In this document: one piece after another, positions 35,276 through 43,851 of the stretch
Layout: each line of letters starts with the position of its first letter
How positions within the stretch are numbered: position 1 is the stretch's first letter
The notes under the pieces: generated by a model
Seen by the model: only the letters and a program-made list of their open reading frames with translations
What the model was told of the DNA's origin: nothing
Database searches by the model: none
Position numbers and translations under genes: made by a program
Assembly (NCBI GenBank): GCA_022791635.1
Contig: JAAVZL010000012.1
Location: forward strand, 50,434 to 114,433
Direction of reading: 5' to 3'
DNA length: 64,000 bases
Source of the DNA: Lachnospiraceae bacterium
GTDB lineage: Bacteria > Bacillota > Clostridia > Lachnospirales > Lachnospiraceae

Positions 35276-38042
35276 GGGATCTCAGCGGATCAGTCTTTTG
35301 TCAGCAGTCTTGGCTCTTCCTGCTACCGCTCTTATGGCCTGGCTGGTCATGAGGGCGCTTTATACGAAAGTTCCGCAGTATGAAGAATTTGTCACAGGCT
35401 ATACCACCTGGACAGCCTACTATAAATCCGGCGATATGACACTGGCTTATCTGGTGATTGGCGGTGTTCTGGTTTTTTATGTGGTTTTTTACCTCCTTGG
35501 ATGCCTGTTGTCCCAAAGGCTTGTCTGGCTTAGAGGGAATCTGGATGTATGTGAGACCTATGGGAAGGAATGGAATATAAAAAGGAAAAAATTGGAAAAG
35601 TGTGGTTTTCTGCTTTTATTTGTTCCCTTTTCTATTGCTTCCCTGTTAAAGGCTCTTCAGCTTTTGTTTCCCCTGTCAAGTCCAAAGGCCCTCCTACTGC
35701 CTTTGCAAGCGGCGGGATTTTTTCTGGCCCTTGTATGCTGTATCTGGTATCTGAAACAGGAAAAGGAAGGATTTATGAAGCAGGCTCTCTCTTACAGCCA
35801 GCTTTTCCTGCCTCTGTGTTTTTTGGGAATCGCCCACTATGAATATATGCGGGAGGGAGAGGTGATTACCCAGTATGTTTCCCTTCCGATGAAGGCCGCT
35901 ATGGGAGCGGTCACCCTGATTCTTGTAGGCTATAATGCATACCGCATATTTTGGAAGGACCACGCAAAAGAAGAGGGAACGGTTTACTTGAGTAGCTTTC
36001 TCTCTCTGGCCGTGTATGCCTCTTATGTGCTTCCCAGGGGAACCATTTCCGGATCTCCTCTGGAAATGTACCACTATGGGGAATTTTCCGTGCCGCTGCA
36101 TCAGCTTTTGCATTTTGGCACCGTTCCCTATCTGGATACCATGCCCATTCACGGGGTCTGCGATTATATTCAGGCCGGCGTATGGTATACCCTCTTTGAC
36201 GGAACCTATGCTACCTTTGAGGCTGCTATGGTCATTGGTTGTGTGCTCATTGCCGTGATCACCGCTGCGCTTATCTATGCTTGCGTGGAGAATAAGCTGG
36301 CGGGACTTTTGTGCATTCTCTTGTTTTCCCTGTTTGGGGATCCCTATTACTATACCAGGTGGGCCTTTGTTCTGCCCTTTATTGTGGTGGTATTTTCCAG
36401 GCAGGTGCGAACGGACTTTGCAAAGCTTTTGTGGTGCTGGACTTTTATCTCCATCCTGTCCATTGCCTGGAACCCTTCCATCGGAGGGGCCTGTGCGCTG
36501 GCGGCTCTGCCTATGATCCTCTATGAGGGGATTCATGAGAGGGGATGGAGGATGTTTCTGGAGCTTAAAAACAAGGAGGGACGCAGAAGACTTCTGCCCT
36601 GGTATCTGCCCCTTTTGATCCTTGGCATTTCCTTTATCCCCATGTTTTTCGCAATTCTTCGCTATATTGTGGAAAACTCTGCGGCAATCCTGGAAACTAC
36701 GGGGGATATTCTTCTGGAGGAGCTTACAACGCCTTATGTATGGTATGCGACCTTTGGCTTTTCCCTGGCTTTGCTGGCCGGCTGCTATTTTCTCACGGAG
36801 AAAAAGGGGGAGGAGAAAAAGCTGGCTCTCTATGGGCTGATTTTTCTGATCCTCTTTAACAGCATTATTGTAAAATATACCTTTGTGCGGACGCAGTTTG
36901 GAGAGCGGGGGATCATTGTCACCGCAGTGAGCAGCCTTTTTCTGATTCTGATGATTTTTCTGCCTTACTTAAGGGAGCATCGCTCTTTAAGCACGGCGGT
37001 TATCGGGATCGTTCTCTTTGCCTGTACCCTGTGGGCAAAGGGAGCGCCTCTGTGGGAGCTGCCCGGAAGGCTCTTTGATCGGGAGGAAATTTCGGATGAT
37101 TATGTGTATGCGCCGGTGGAGGAGACAGGGATCCCCGGACTTGGGGATATCTATATCACGAAGACCCAGAAAAACGAATTGATGGATCTTAACGATTTGG
37201 CCAATGGCCTGTGTGAGAAGGATTACCAGTTTGTGGATATGACCAATCAGCTGGCGCACTATAATATTTTGAATAAAAAGGTGCTTCTGCCCTTTAGCAG
37301 CACTTATAATACCAACAACCGGGTGATGCAGTTAAGGGCTATCGAGGTGCTTCGTGAGCTTTCACCGGAGGTTCTTGTGGTCTGGCCTGCCTGGGAGCAC
37401 GACTCCGGGTCCTTAAGCACGAGAAATTATTATCTCTATCAGTATCTGATGGCAAACTATGTTCCCTGCAAATATAAGACGGCTCTGTTTTTTACCAACC
37501 GGCAGGAGATTGCGGATCAGTATGAGCCGGCCTATGAGGAGATGGGACAGGTCATGCACATGGAACGGCTGAAAATGCTGCCGGCTCTCTGGGGAAATGA
37601 AACGCTGAAGGAAAAGGAGACAGAAGAAATTCCCCTTTCCTACAGTCTCATAGATACCAATGCAGAGGAGACGGGAGAAAACAGCTACCGCATGACTGCG
37701 GAGGAAACGTACTTTATGTATGTGTTCGAGGAGCTTCTTGAAGGCTCCAAGGTTCCCCTCTTAAGAGTATCTGTGAGGGCAAAGGATGATTTGGAGGAAA
37801 AGGTAAGCTTTGAGGGCGTTGTCTATTTTATGGAGGAGGGGACGGGCTTAAAGGAAAGCCACCGCTTTATCTATGACGGAGGAGAGGGCGAATTTCTGAT
37901 TCCGCTCACCTCAAGCCCCTACTGGAGCTATTCGGATAAGCTTCAAACCCTGATGCTGGATTTTATCGGCAGCGGCCTTTTAGACAGAGAGCTTGAAATT
38001 ACTGTTACCTTTGAGAGGCTCAGGCTGTTTTCCGAAGTATAA
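35265..38042 (+). CDS. Large membrane protein with soluble C-terminal domain, GT-C-like
   Basis: This 925-residue protein has about 12-14 membrane segments in its first 620 residues. A hydrophilic domain of about 300 residues follows, probably outside the cell, with a beta-rich end. The loop HYGEFSVPLHQLLHFGTVPYLDTMPIHG near residue 275 resembles the long first loop of GT-C transferases, and Asp/His residues there may be catalytic. It overlaps the previous gene by 11 bp. It may act on a glycan at the outer surface. The family is not recognised. Confidence 0.7.
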   Translation: MIDRGSQRISLLSAVLALPATALMAWLVMRALYTKVPQYEEFVTGYTTWTAYYKSGDMTLAYLVIGGVLVFYVVFYLLGCLLSQRLVWLRGNLDVCETYGKEWNIKRKKLEKCGFLLLFVPFSIASLLKALQLLFPLSSPKALLLPLQAAGFFLALVCCIWYLKQEKEGFMKQALSYSQLFLPLCFLGIAHYEYMREGEVITQYVSLPMKAAMGAVTLILVGYNAYRIFWKDHAKEEGTVYLSSFLSLAVYASYVLPRGTISGSPLEMYHYGEFSVPLHQLLHFGTVPYLDTMPIHGVCDYIQAGVWYTLFDGTYATFEAAMVIGCVLIAVITAALIYACVENKLAGLLCILLFSLFGDPYYYTRWAFVLPFIVVVFSRQVRTDFAKLLWCWTFISILSIAWNPSIGGACALAALPMILYEGIHERGWRMFLELKNKEGRRRLLPWYLPLLILGISFIPMFFAILRYIVENSAAILETTGDILLEELTTPYVWYATFGFSLALLAGCYFLTEKKGEEKKLALYGLIFLILFNSIIVKYTFVRTQFGERGIIVTAVSSLFLILMIFLPYLREHRSLSTAVIGIVLFACTLWAKGAPLWELPGRLFDREEISDDYVYAPVEETGIPGLGDIYITKTQKNELMDLNDLANGLCEKDYQFVDMTNQLAHYNILNKKVLLPFSSTYNTNNRVMQLRAIEVLRELSPEVLVVWPAWEHDSGSLSTRNYYLYQYLMANYVPCKYKTALFFTNRQEIADQYEPAYEEMGQVMHMERLKMLPALWGNETLKEKETEEIPLSYSLIDTNAEETGENSYRMTAEETYFMYVFEELLEGSKVPLLRVSVRAKDDLEEKVSFEGVVYFMEEGTGLKESHRFIYDGGEGEFLIPLTSSPYWSYSDKLQTLMLDFIGSGLLDRELEITVTFERLRLFSEV

Positions 38043-38085
38043 AAATACAAATGACATTGGCAAGAGACAAAGGAGGAAGTGTGTG

Positions 38086-38880
38086 ATGGGTACAAAGGAT
38101 AAGATTCTGCTTTTTATTCCGGGGTATAACTGTGAAAAGCAAATTGTCCGGGTTCTTGGACAGCTGGATGAGAGGATTCTCTCCTTCATCACCCATGTGA
38201 TTGTGGTCAATAACCGGAGCACGGACGAGACGGAGGATGCGGTCATAGGGTATGCCAAGGAGCACCCCGCTCTGCCGCTTACGCTCCTTCGAAATCAGGA
38301 TAATTACGGTCTTGGGGGATCCCACAAGACTGCTTTTCAATATGCCATGGATCAGGGCTATGACTATGTGATCGTACTCCACGGGGATGACCAGGGAGAT
38401 ATTCACGATCTATACGGAGTGCTGAAAAAGAAGCTCTATCGGAAATACGATTGCTGCCTGGGAGGCCGTTTTATGCGGGGCTCCCGCTTAAAGGGCTATT
38501 CTCTCTTCCGTACCTTCGGAAATATTGTCTATAACTTTCTCTTTTCTTTGGTGGTGCGAAACCGTATTTTTGATCTGGGATCCGGACTTAATATGTATTC
38601 CGTAAGCATGTTAAAGGATCATTTTTATGAAAAATTTCCCGATAAGCTGACCTTTAATTACTGTATGATCCTTGCCTCTCACTATTACGGACATAGAATC
38701 ATGTTCTTCCCCATTACCTGGAGGGAGGAGGATCAGGTGTCCAATGTGAAGATGGCAAGTCAGGCTCTGTCCGTCCTGAAAATGCTGGGCTCCTATGGAA
38801 TCAACCATAGCTTTATCAAAAAAGAGCTCCGGGAGGTTCCAAGGAAGGCCTACCTGGCAGATGTAATACACGAAAGCTAA
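38086..38880 (+). CDS. GT2-family glycosyltransferase (polyprenyl-phosphate sugar synthase type)
   Basis: This 264-residue cytosolic-facing transferase has a GT-A fold: N-terminal ILLFIPGYNCEKQI, then VVNNRSTDET, NYGLGGSHKTAF and the DxD-like HGDDQGDIHDL. A segment GGRFMRGSRLKGYS is typical of the dolichyl-phosphate mannose/glucose synthase group. It has no strong C-terminal membrane pair, so it probably works with membrane partners. ATG 38086 follows AAGGAGG; an earlier in-frame ATG (37993) would overlap the previous gene and lacks a site. It could supply the lipid-linked sugar for the GT-C proteins next to it. Confidence 0.88.
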   Translation: MGTKDKILLFIPGYNCEKQIVRVLGQLDERILSFITHVIVVNNRSTDETEDAVIGYAKEHPALPLTLLRNQDNYGLGGSHKTAFQYAMDQGYDYVIVLHGDDQGDIHDLYGVLKKKLYRKYDCCLGGRFMRGSRLKGYSLFRTFGNIVYNFLFSLVVRNRIFDLGSGLNMYSVSMLKDHFYEKFPDKLTFNYCMILASHYYGHRIMFFPITWREEDQVSNVKMASQALSVLKMLGSYGINHSFIKKELREVPRKAYLADVIHES

Positions 38881-38929
38881 AGGAACCGCTTCGGAATCGG
38901 AGCTGTTGTAAAACAAGAGAGGGCTGTCT

Positions 38930-39685
38930 ATGAAGCTTTTGTACTTTGTACCACTGTTTCTGGCAGGATTTTTTGTGGTGCATGCATTAAAAATGATGCG
39001 TTTTTATCTGGTGCTTTTGGAGCAGAAGATCTCCCTGAAGGAATTTGCATATTTGTACGTGAAGACCACCTTTCTCAACCTGCTGATTCCCTTTAAGCTG
39101 GGGGAGGTCTACAGGGCCTTCTGCGTGGTACGGTTTACCAAATGCGTGCAGACAGGGATCTTAAGCGTGGTGCTGGACCGATTTTTTGACACCTTTATTT
39201 TACTGCTGTTTTTGATTCCCTATGATTTCCTTGTCCTTCACCGGCTGACCTTCATCACAGGGTTTTTGCTGCTCTTTCTGTTGCTGGTGATGCTGATATA
39301 CCGGATGTTTGAGCCTACCTACCGATATCTCAACGGATATATGATCCGAAATTCCAGAAGCAAGAGAGGGATCTTTATTCTCTCGGCATTGGAGATGTTT
39401 CGGGAATGGTATGATTACACCAAGGACTTGATCGGGGGAAGACAGTATTTGATTGTATTTAACTCGGCTCTTGGATGGATAGCAGAGTTTGGTCTCCTCT
39501 GGCTGATTTCCGCAGGCCTAGAGATAGGCTTTGGACTGGTGGAATTCGGGGATTATATTCAGTCCGTATTTTCCTTTGAAAAGAGCGCCGTGTTTCTCAT
39601 CTATAATCGTTTGAGCATGTATCTTCTGTTTGCACTGATTCTCATCTTTTGGTGCATCAGAGCCCTGGGGAGAAGAAAGAAATGA
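38930..39685 (+). CDS. Flippase-like membrane protein (LPG-synthase TM/UPF0104 family)
   Basis: This 251-residue protein with about six membrane segments resembles the membrane half of MprF and AglD-type proteins. It has KEFAYLYVKTTFLNLLIPFKLGEVYRA near residues 38-65 and VVLDRFFDTFILL, the family's VxxER/DR-type motif. Members are thought to move lipid-linked sugars or lysyl-lipids across the membrane. It ends with an ATGA overlap into the kinase-like gene and follows the GT2 gene, so a role with that glycosyltransferase is likely. Confidence 0.8.
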   Translation: MKLLYFVPLFLAGFFVVHALKMMRFYLVLLEQKISLKEFAYLYVKTTFLNLLIPFKLGEVYRAFCVVRFTKCVQTGILSVVLDRFFDTFILLLFLIPYDFLVLHRLTFITGFLLLFLLLVMLIYRMFEPTYRYLNGYMIRNSRSKRGIFILSALEMFREWYDYTKDLIGGRQYLIVFNSALGWIAEFGLLWLISAGLEIGFGLVEFGDYIQSVFSFEKSAVFLIYNRLSMYLLFALILIFWCIRALGRRKK

Positions 39686-41133
39686 AAAAAAAGGTATTTG
39701 TTCTGTATGATGACAGAATCCGTCCCAATGAAAAGATTGCACAGGTAGCGGGAAATAAAAGCTACGGGAGCATTATCTTTAAGCAGAAAACCATACAGAG
39801 CCGCTTAGAGGAGGCCTTAGAGGAGAAGGATTATATTCTGAAATTTTATCCCTTTTCCCAGGAGGAGAAGCGGGAGGAGAGTATTCGCGCCGTGCTGTCT
39901 GCCGTTCAGATGGCCTCGGTGGTTTACCTCTATTCCTCCTACGGAATCGGAGACAGAAAGCTCTTTGGATTTCTTCTGGATAAGGCCCAGTTTTTGAACC
40001 GGTCCAAGAGGGTGGAGGTGGTTCGGAAGACGGCCGCTCTGCTGTTTGCGGACATTGAGCAGTTTCGAGAGTGGGTGAAGAAGGGCAGCAATCCGGAGGG
40101 CAGTGAGGATATGGAATCCCTGTCCGGAGAAATGTTTTTGGATTTAAGCTCCTTTGATACCTTTATCCGGTTTATTACCAGCGGATTTGACGCCCGGTTC
40201 TTTAATACCCTGGAGGGGGACGAATATACGGTAACCAAGCGCTCCTCCAACAAAGAGAAGATAAAGAGCGAGTATCAGTTTTATCAGTTTCTTCCAAAGG
40301 AAATGCAGCACTGGTTTGTGCAGCCTTTTTCCTATGAGGAGTCTGCAGATTCTGCTTCCTACACCATGGAGCGGATGCATATGACGGATCTGGCCATTCA
40401 ATATGTGCACGGAGCCATTTCCCCGGAGGATTTGGACTCCATTTTGCGCCAGCTCTTTTATTTCCTGCGGACCCGGTGTACCAAGCGGATCTCGGAGGAG
40501 GAATATAAGAGGCAGTCAGAAAGCCTCTATCTTGAGAAGGTATTAAAGCGGCTTGAGGAGCTTAAGAAGAACTCTTACTTTGCGAATATGAATCAAATCC
40601 TCGGAGCCGGAACTGCCTATGAAGATATTGATGCGGTGTATGCCCACTATCAAAGACTTTATGAGCGTGTCCATCGGAAGTATCGCTTTGAGCCTCTCGC
40701 TACGGTAAGCCACGGGGATCTGTGCTTTTCCAATATTCTCTATCAGCGCCATGCCAATATCCTGCGGATGATCGATCCCAAGGGGGCTAAAAAGGAGGAG
40801 GACCTTTTTATGAACCCCTGGTATGATCTGGCAAAGCTGTCCCACTCCATCTGCGGCCGGTACGACTTCTTTAACAGCGGTCTTTATCGGGTGGAGATTG
40901 GAAAGGACTTGAGGCTTTCCCTACAGGTGGATTTTGATAATCAGGCCTATAAGGAATGCTTTGAGAGGTATCTTAAGGAAAATCAGTTTTCTTATCCGGT
41001 GGTCCGGCTGTATGAGGCCTCTCTGTTTTTGTCCATGCTTCCTCTGCATATGGACAATCCCCAGAAGGTATTCGGATTTTTGCTGAACGGAATTGAAATC
41101 TTAGAGGAGGTGGAGAAATGTTTGAAGGATTGA
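39682..41133 (+). CDS. APH/choline-kinase-type phosphotransferase with N-terminal extension
   Basis: This 483-residue soluble protein has two parts. The first 200 residues look like a nucleotide-sugar-epimerase/phosphatase-like alpha/beta domain without a clear motif. The C-terminal 280 residues have the aminoglycoside-phosphotransferase/choline-kinase fold, with catalytic HGD at 344-346 (SHGDLCFSN) and a metal-binding Asp at 365 in DPKG. Lys in KEKIKSEYQFYQ may be the ATP-binding residue. ATG 39682 overlaps the previous stop by 4 bp. Together with the following HAD and nucleotidyltransferase genes it suggests phosphorylation and activation of a small alcohol, amine or sugar. Confidence 0.8.
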   Translation: MKKKVFVLYDDRIRPNEKIAQVAGNKSYGSIIFKQKTIQSRLEEALEEKDYILKFYPFSQEEKREESIRAVLSAVQMASVVYLYSSYGIGDRKLFGFLLDKAQFLNRSKRVEVVRKTAALLFADIEQFREWVKKGSNPEGSEDMESLSGEMFLDLSSFDTFIRFITSGFDARFFNTLEGDEYTVTKRSSNKEKIKSEYQFYQFLPKEMQHWFVQPFSYEESADSASYTMERMHMTDLAIQYVHGAISPEDLDSILRQLFYFLRTRCTKRISEEEYKRQSESLYLEKVLKRLEELKKNSYFANMNQILGAGTAYEDIDAVYAHYQRLYERVHRKYRFEPLATVSHGDLCFSNILYQRHANILRMIDPKGAKKEEDLFMNPWYDLAKLSHSICGRYDFFNSGLYRVEIGKDLRLSLQVDFDNQAYKECFERYLKENQFSYPVVRLYEASLFLSMLPLHMDNPQKVFGFLLNGIEILEEVEKCLKD

Positions 41134-41510
41134 CCCTGGTGATGGATATTGACGGAACCATCTGTCCCATAAAGAGGAAGGATCAGGAATACATAGACAT
41201 TGTTCCATACAAAGAGATTGTGGAGAAAATGCGGGAGTATAAGGCCGGCGGCGCAAGGATTGTGCTTTACACCTCCCGGAATATGAATACCTATAAGGGA
41301 AATCTGGGGCTTATCAATGTCAACACGGCCAAGGTCCTCATGAGGTGGCTGGAAAAATGGGAGATTCCCTATGACGAGGTTCTCTACGGAAAGCCCTGGC
41401 CGGGTCATCGGGGCTTTTATGTGGATGATCGCTGTATTCGGCCTGACGAGTTCCTGAAATACTCCGAGGAGGAGATTGATAAGCTTTGTAAGGACAGTCA
41501 GCCAAAATAG
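41118..41510 (+). CDS. HAD-family phosphatase (capsule-type)
   Basis: This 130-residue HAD-superfamily protein shows motif I at residues 10-14 (DIDGT), motif II in LYTSRNMNTYKG (Thr-Ser), a lysine in LYGKPW and motif IV VDDR. There is no cap domain, like the short HAD proteins in capsule loci. It overlaps the kinase-like gene by 16 bp. It could remove a phosphate from a sugar or polyol phosphate, or modify the activated head group. The family is firm; the substrate is unknown. Confidence 0.85.
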   Translation: MFEGLTLVMDIDGTICPIKRKDQEYIDIVPYKEIVEKMREYKAGGARIVLYTSRNMNTYKGNLGLINVNTAKVLMRWLEKWEIPYDEVLYGKPWPGHRGFYVDDRCIRPDEFLKYSEEEIDKLCKDSQPK

Positions 41511-41557
41511 AAGGAATGTCAGTGTGAGTTTTGGAAAACTTTAAGGGGGGATGAGGA

Positions 41558-42283
41558 ATGAATCTTGTAATTACCATGGCAGGCTTGGGGACGCGGTTTC
41601 GAAAGGCCGGCTATACCGTGCCGAAATATCAGATTATGGCTCACGGAAAGACACTCTTTGAGTGGTCAATGGAGAGCCTTGCGTCCTTTCGAAGACCGGA
41701 GGATATATACTTCTTTATTCTGCGAAAAGAGGATGAGGCAGCTGATTTTATTCGGGAGAAATGTCATGCCATGGGGATTTCCAAGGTACGGATCATTGAG
41801 CTTTTGGAAATGACCGACGGGCAGGCAACTACAGCCATGCTTGGCGCTCCCTATTGGGATAAGGAGGAGCCTCTTTTGGTGTATAACATTGATACCTATG
41901 TGGAGGCAGGCCAGATGTATCCGGAGCAGCTTTGCGGGGACGGCTTTATTCCCTGCTTTTTGGGGGAGGGCGATCACTGGAGCTTTGTGCGCCTGAATGA
42001 GGAGGAAAAGGCTGTGGAGGTCCGGGAAAAGGAGCGCATCTCCGACTACTGTACCCTGGGAGCCTATTATTTCAGAACCTGCGGCCTCTATGAGAAGCTT
42101 TATAAGGAATATTACGGGGAAGGCGCCAACCTGGAAAAGGGGGAGAAATACATTGCGCCCCTGTATAATTATCTGATTCAATGTGGAAAAGAGGTCCGGA
42201 TTTCCGTGATCGATGTGGATAAGATCCATGTGCTCGGAACCCCGGAGGAGCTTGATTACTTTAAGGAGCACTATAAGAAATGA
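41558..42283 (+). CDS. Nucleotidyltransferase of the sugar-phosphate/LicC type
   Basis: This 241-residue NTP-transferase (GT-A fold) begins NLVITMAGLGTRFRKAGY, with GxGTRF at residues 9-14 and the lysine of PKYQI. A middle stretch TDGQATTAML and YNIDTYVEAG holds the metal Asp. It would join a phosphorylated compound to a nucleoside diphosphate or CMP. GGGGGGATGAGG precedes the ATG. It overlaps the following membrane gene by 4 bp. Substrate choice (CTP with choline-like phosphate, or a sugar phosphate) cannot be read from the sequence. Confidence 0.85.
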   Translation: MNLVITMAGLGTRFRKAGYTVPKYQIMAHGKTLFEWSMESLASFRRPEDIYFFILRKEDEAADFIREKCHAMGISKVRIIELLEMTDGQATTAMLGAPYWDKEEPLLVYNIDTYVEAGQMYPEQLCGDGFIPCFLGEGDHWSFVRLNEEEKAVEVREKERISDYCTLGAYYFRTCGLYEKLYKEYYGEGANLEKGEKYIAPLYNYLIQCGKEVRISVIDVDKIHVLGTPEELDYFKEHYKK

Positions 42284-43851
42284 AACGAAGGCTCTGGCCG
42301 GTGGCAGCCCTTGTCCATTGGCTGATTAGTTTTTTTACGGACCCCCTTGTGCTTACCTGTGAGCGGAATTTGAAGTACGGACTTTGGAAGGCAGCCTTTC
42401 TTTTGTTCCTTCTGGTAGTCTACGGATTTGCAGGCTATCTCTTAAGGGAGGTTTCCGGGAACACCCTGGGTGTATCCCCTTATGCACAGAAAGCATGTGC
42501 AAATCAAAGTAGCCAGGCAGTGCGCAAAATGCTTCTGCTTTCGGGAATCTATGCCCTGGTGATGCTGTGCTTTCTTTTGCTTACCTGGCCGGGTATCTGG
42601 CGCATGGACGAGTATACCATCCTCATGCATGCCCGCAACCTGCATGTTCATTTCTGGCAGGGATATCTGACCTCCGTGTACTATATTTTTGCCCTGATGA
42701 TGGTACCCACACCGGCCTTTATCGTATATATGCAATGCCTCATTGCCGCAGGTGTTGTGGGATATCTGGTGTATAAGCTTTGGATTTATACGGGAAAAAG
42801 AAGGATTGCCTACCTTTTGTATGTGCCCTTTTTCTTTCTTCCGGTGATTGATTCCAATCTCTATCCCATGCGGATGAGCATCTATGCCTTTCTGGAGCTT
42901 TTGCTTCTTGCAAAGCTTTGCTTTTGGAGCTATGAGAGGCGGATGCCGGGAAAGGCAGAGCTTTTCGGAACGCTGCTTCTGGGGGGAGTGGTTACCTGCT
43001 GGAGAACGGAATCCATTTATTATCTGCTGCTGTTTCCTGTGCTTCTGGGGGTCTGCCTTTGGAGGCTTGCCTCGAAAAAACAGGTGAAGCAGGCGGTCTT
43101 ACTGTTTCTGGTCTTTGGAATTCTGCTGGTGGGAATTCAGAAGGTGGGAGAGGGAAAGGAGCGGGGAGAGCGCTATGAGCTTACGGCTCTCATTCGCCCT
43201 CTGGTTCCTCTTTTGGTGGAGGCCGCCTACGAGGAGGAGCAGGATCTGGTTAAGACCATTGATCAGGTGGTGAACTGTGCCTATATCTTTGAGGGCGCCT
43301 CTTTGGGTATGAACGGGATTGAAATCTTCTGGGGATATCTGGAGCAGGGGCTTATGCGGGATACGTATACGCCGGAAGAATACAGGGAGTTTCAAGCGGC
43401 CTTTTTAAAGCTCGTTCTGCGGCATCCTAAAATTTTTATCAGGGAGCGGATGGAAGTGTATCTTAACTCCAGTAAGCTTCTGGGAAGGATTACGGATCAG
43501 GATCCTCCCGCGCCTCCGTTAAACAAAAACCTGCGGTATCAGACCTATGCACTCCTGGAGCTTCGCTCTCTTAAGGATTGCCATACCCAGGGAAGAGCTG
43601 CGGCTTTTTGCTATTCTTCTATTTTGCCATTCCTTTTTTTGGCATCCGGAGGCCTTCTCTTTGTATGGAAGAAAAAATGGGTATATGCAGGCAGCGCCTG
43701 GATGGCGGCTCTAAAGGTTCCTCTGATTCTTTTGACAGCGCCGGAGCCTCTGTTTATGTATTATTACTCCGTCTATCTCTGCGGATGGGTTCTTCCCTTT
43801 ATGGCGGTGATTCTGTTCGTTAACAAAAGAAAGGAAGCAGCTGTACAATGA
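42280..43851 (+). CDS. Polytopic membrane protein, DUF6020-like, first paralogue
   Basis: This 523-residue membrane protein has about 12 membrane segments. Typical stretches are LLTWPGIWRMDEYTIL, HFWQGYLTSVYYI and PVIDSNLYPMRMSIYAF. An acidic pair (DE in RMDE) follows the second membrane segment, as in GT-C transferases. A hydrophilic loop near residues 290-410 contains YTPEEYREF. It resembles DUF6020-type proteins as I recall them, an uncharacterised group. The next gene is a close paralogue. Both overlap by 4 bp, pointing to a heteromer or two transferases acting in turn. Confidence 0.72.
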   Translation: MKRRLWPVAALVHWLISFFTDPLVLTCERNLKYGLWKAAFLLFLLVVYGFAGYLLREVSGNTLGVSPYAQKACANQSSQAVRKMLLLSGIYALVMLCFLLLTWPGIWRMDEYTILMHARNLHVHFWQGYLTSVYYIFALMMVPTPAFIVYMQCLIAAGVVGYLVYKLWIYTGKRRIAYLLYVPFFFLPVIDSNLYPMRMSIYAFLELLLLAKLCFWSYERRMPGKAELFGTLLLGGVVTCWRTESIYYLLLFPVLLGVCLWRLASKKQVKQAVLLFLVFGILLVGIQKVGEGKERGERYELTALIRPLVPLLVEAAYEEEQDLVKTIDQVVNCAYIFEGASLGMNGIEIFWGYLEQGLMRDTYTPEEYREFQAAFLKLVLRHPKIFIRERMEVYLNSSKLLGRITDQDPPAPPLNKNLRYQTYALLELRSLKDCHTQGRAAAFCYSSILPFLFLASGGLLFVWKKKWVYAGSAWMAALKVPLILLTAPEPLFMYYYSVYLCGWVLPFMAVILFVNKRKEAAVQ

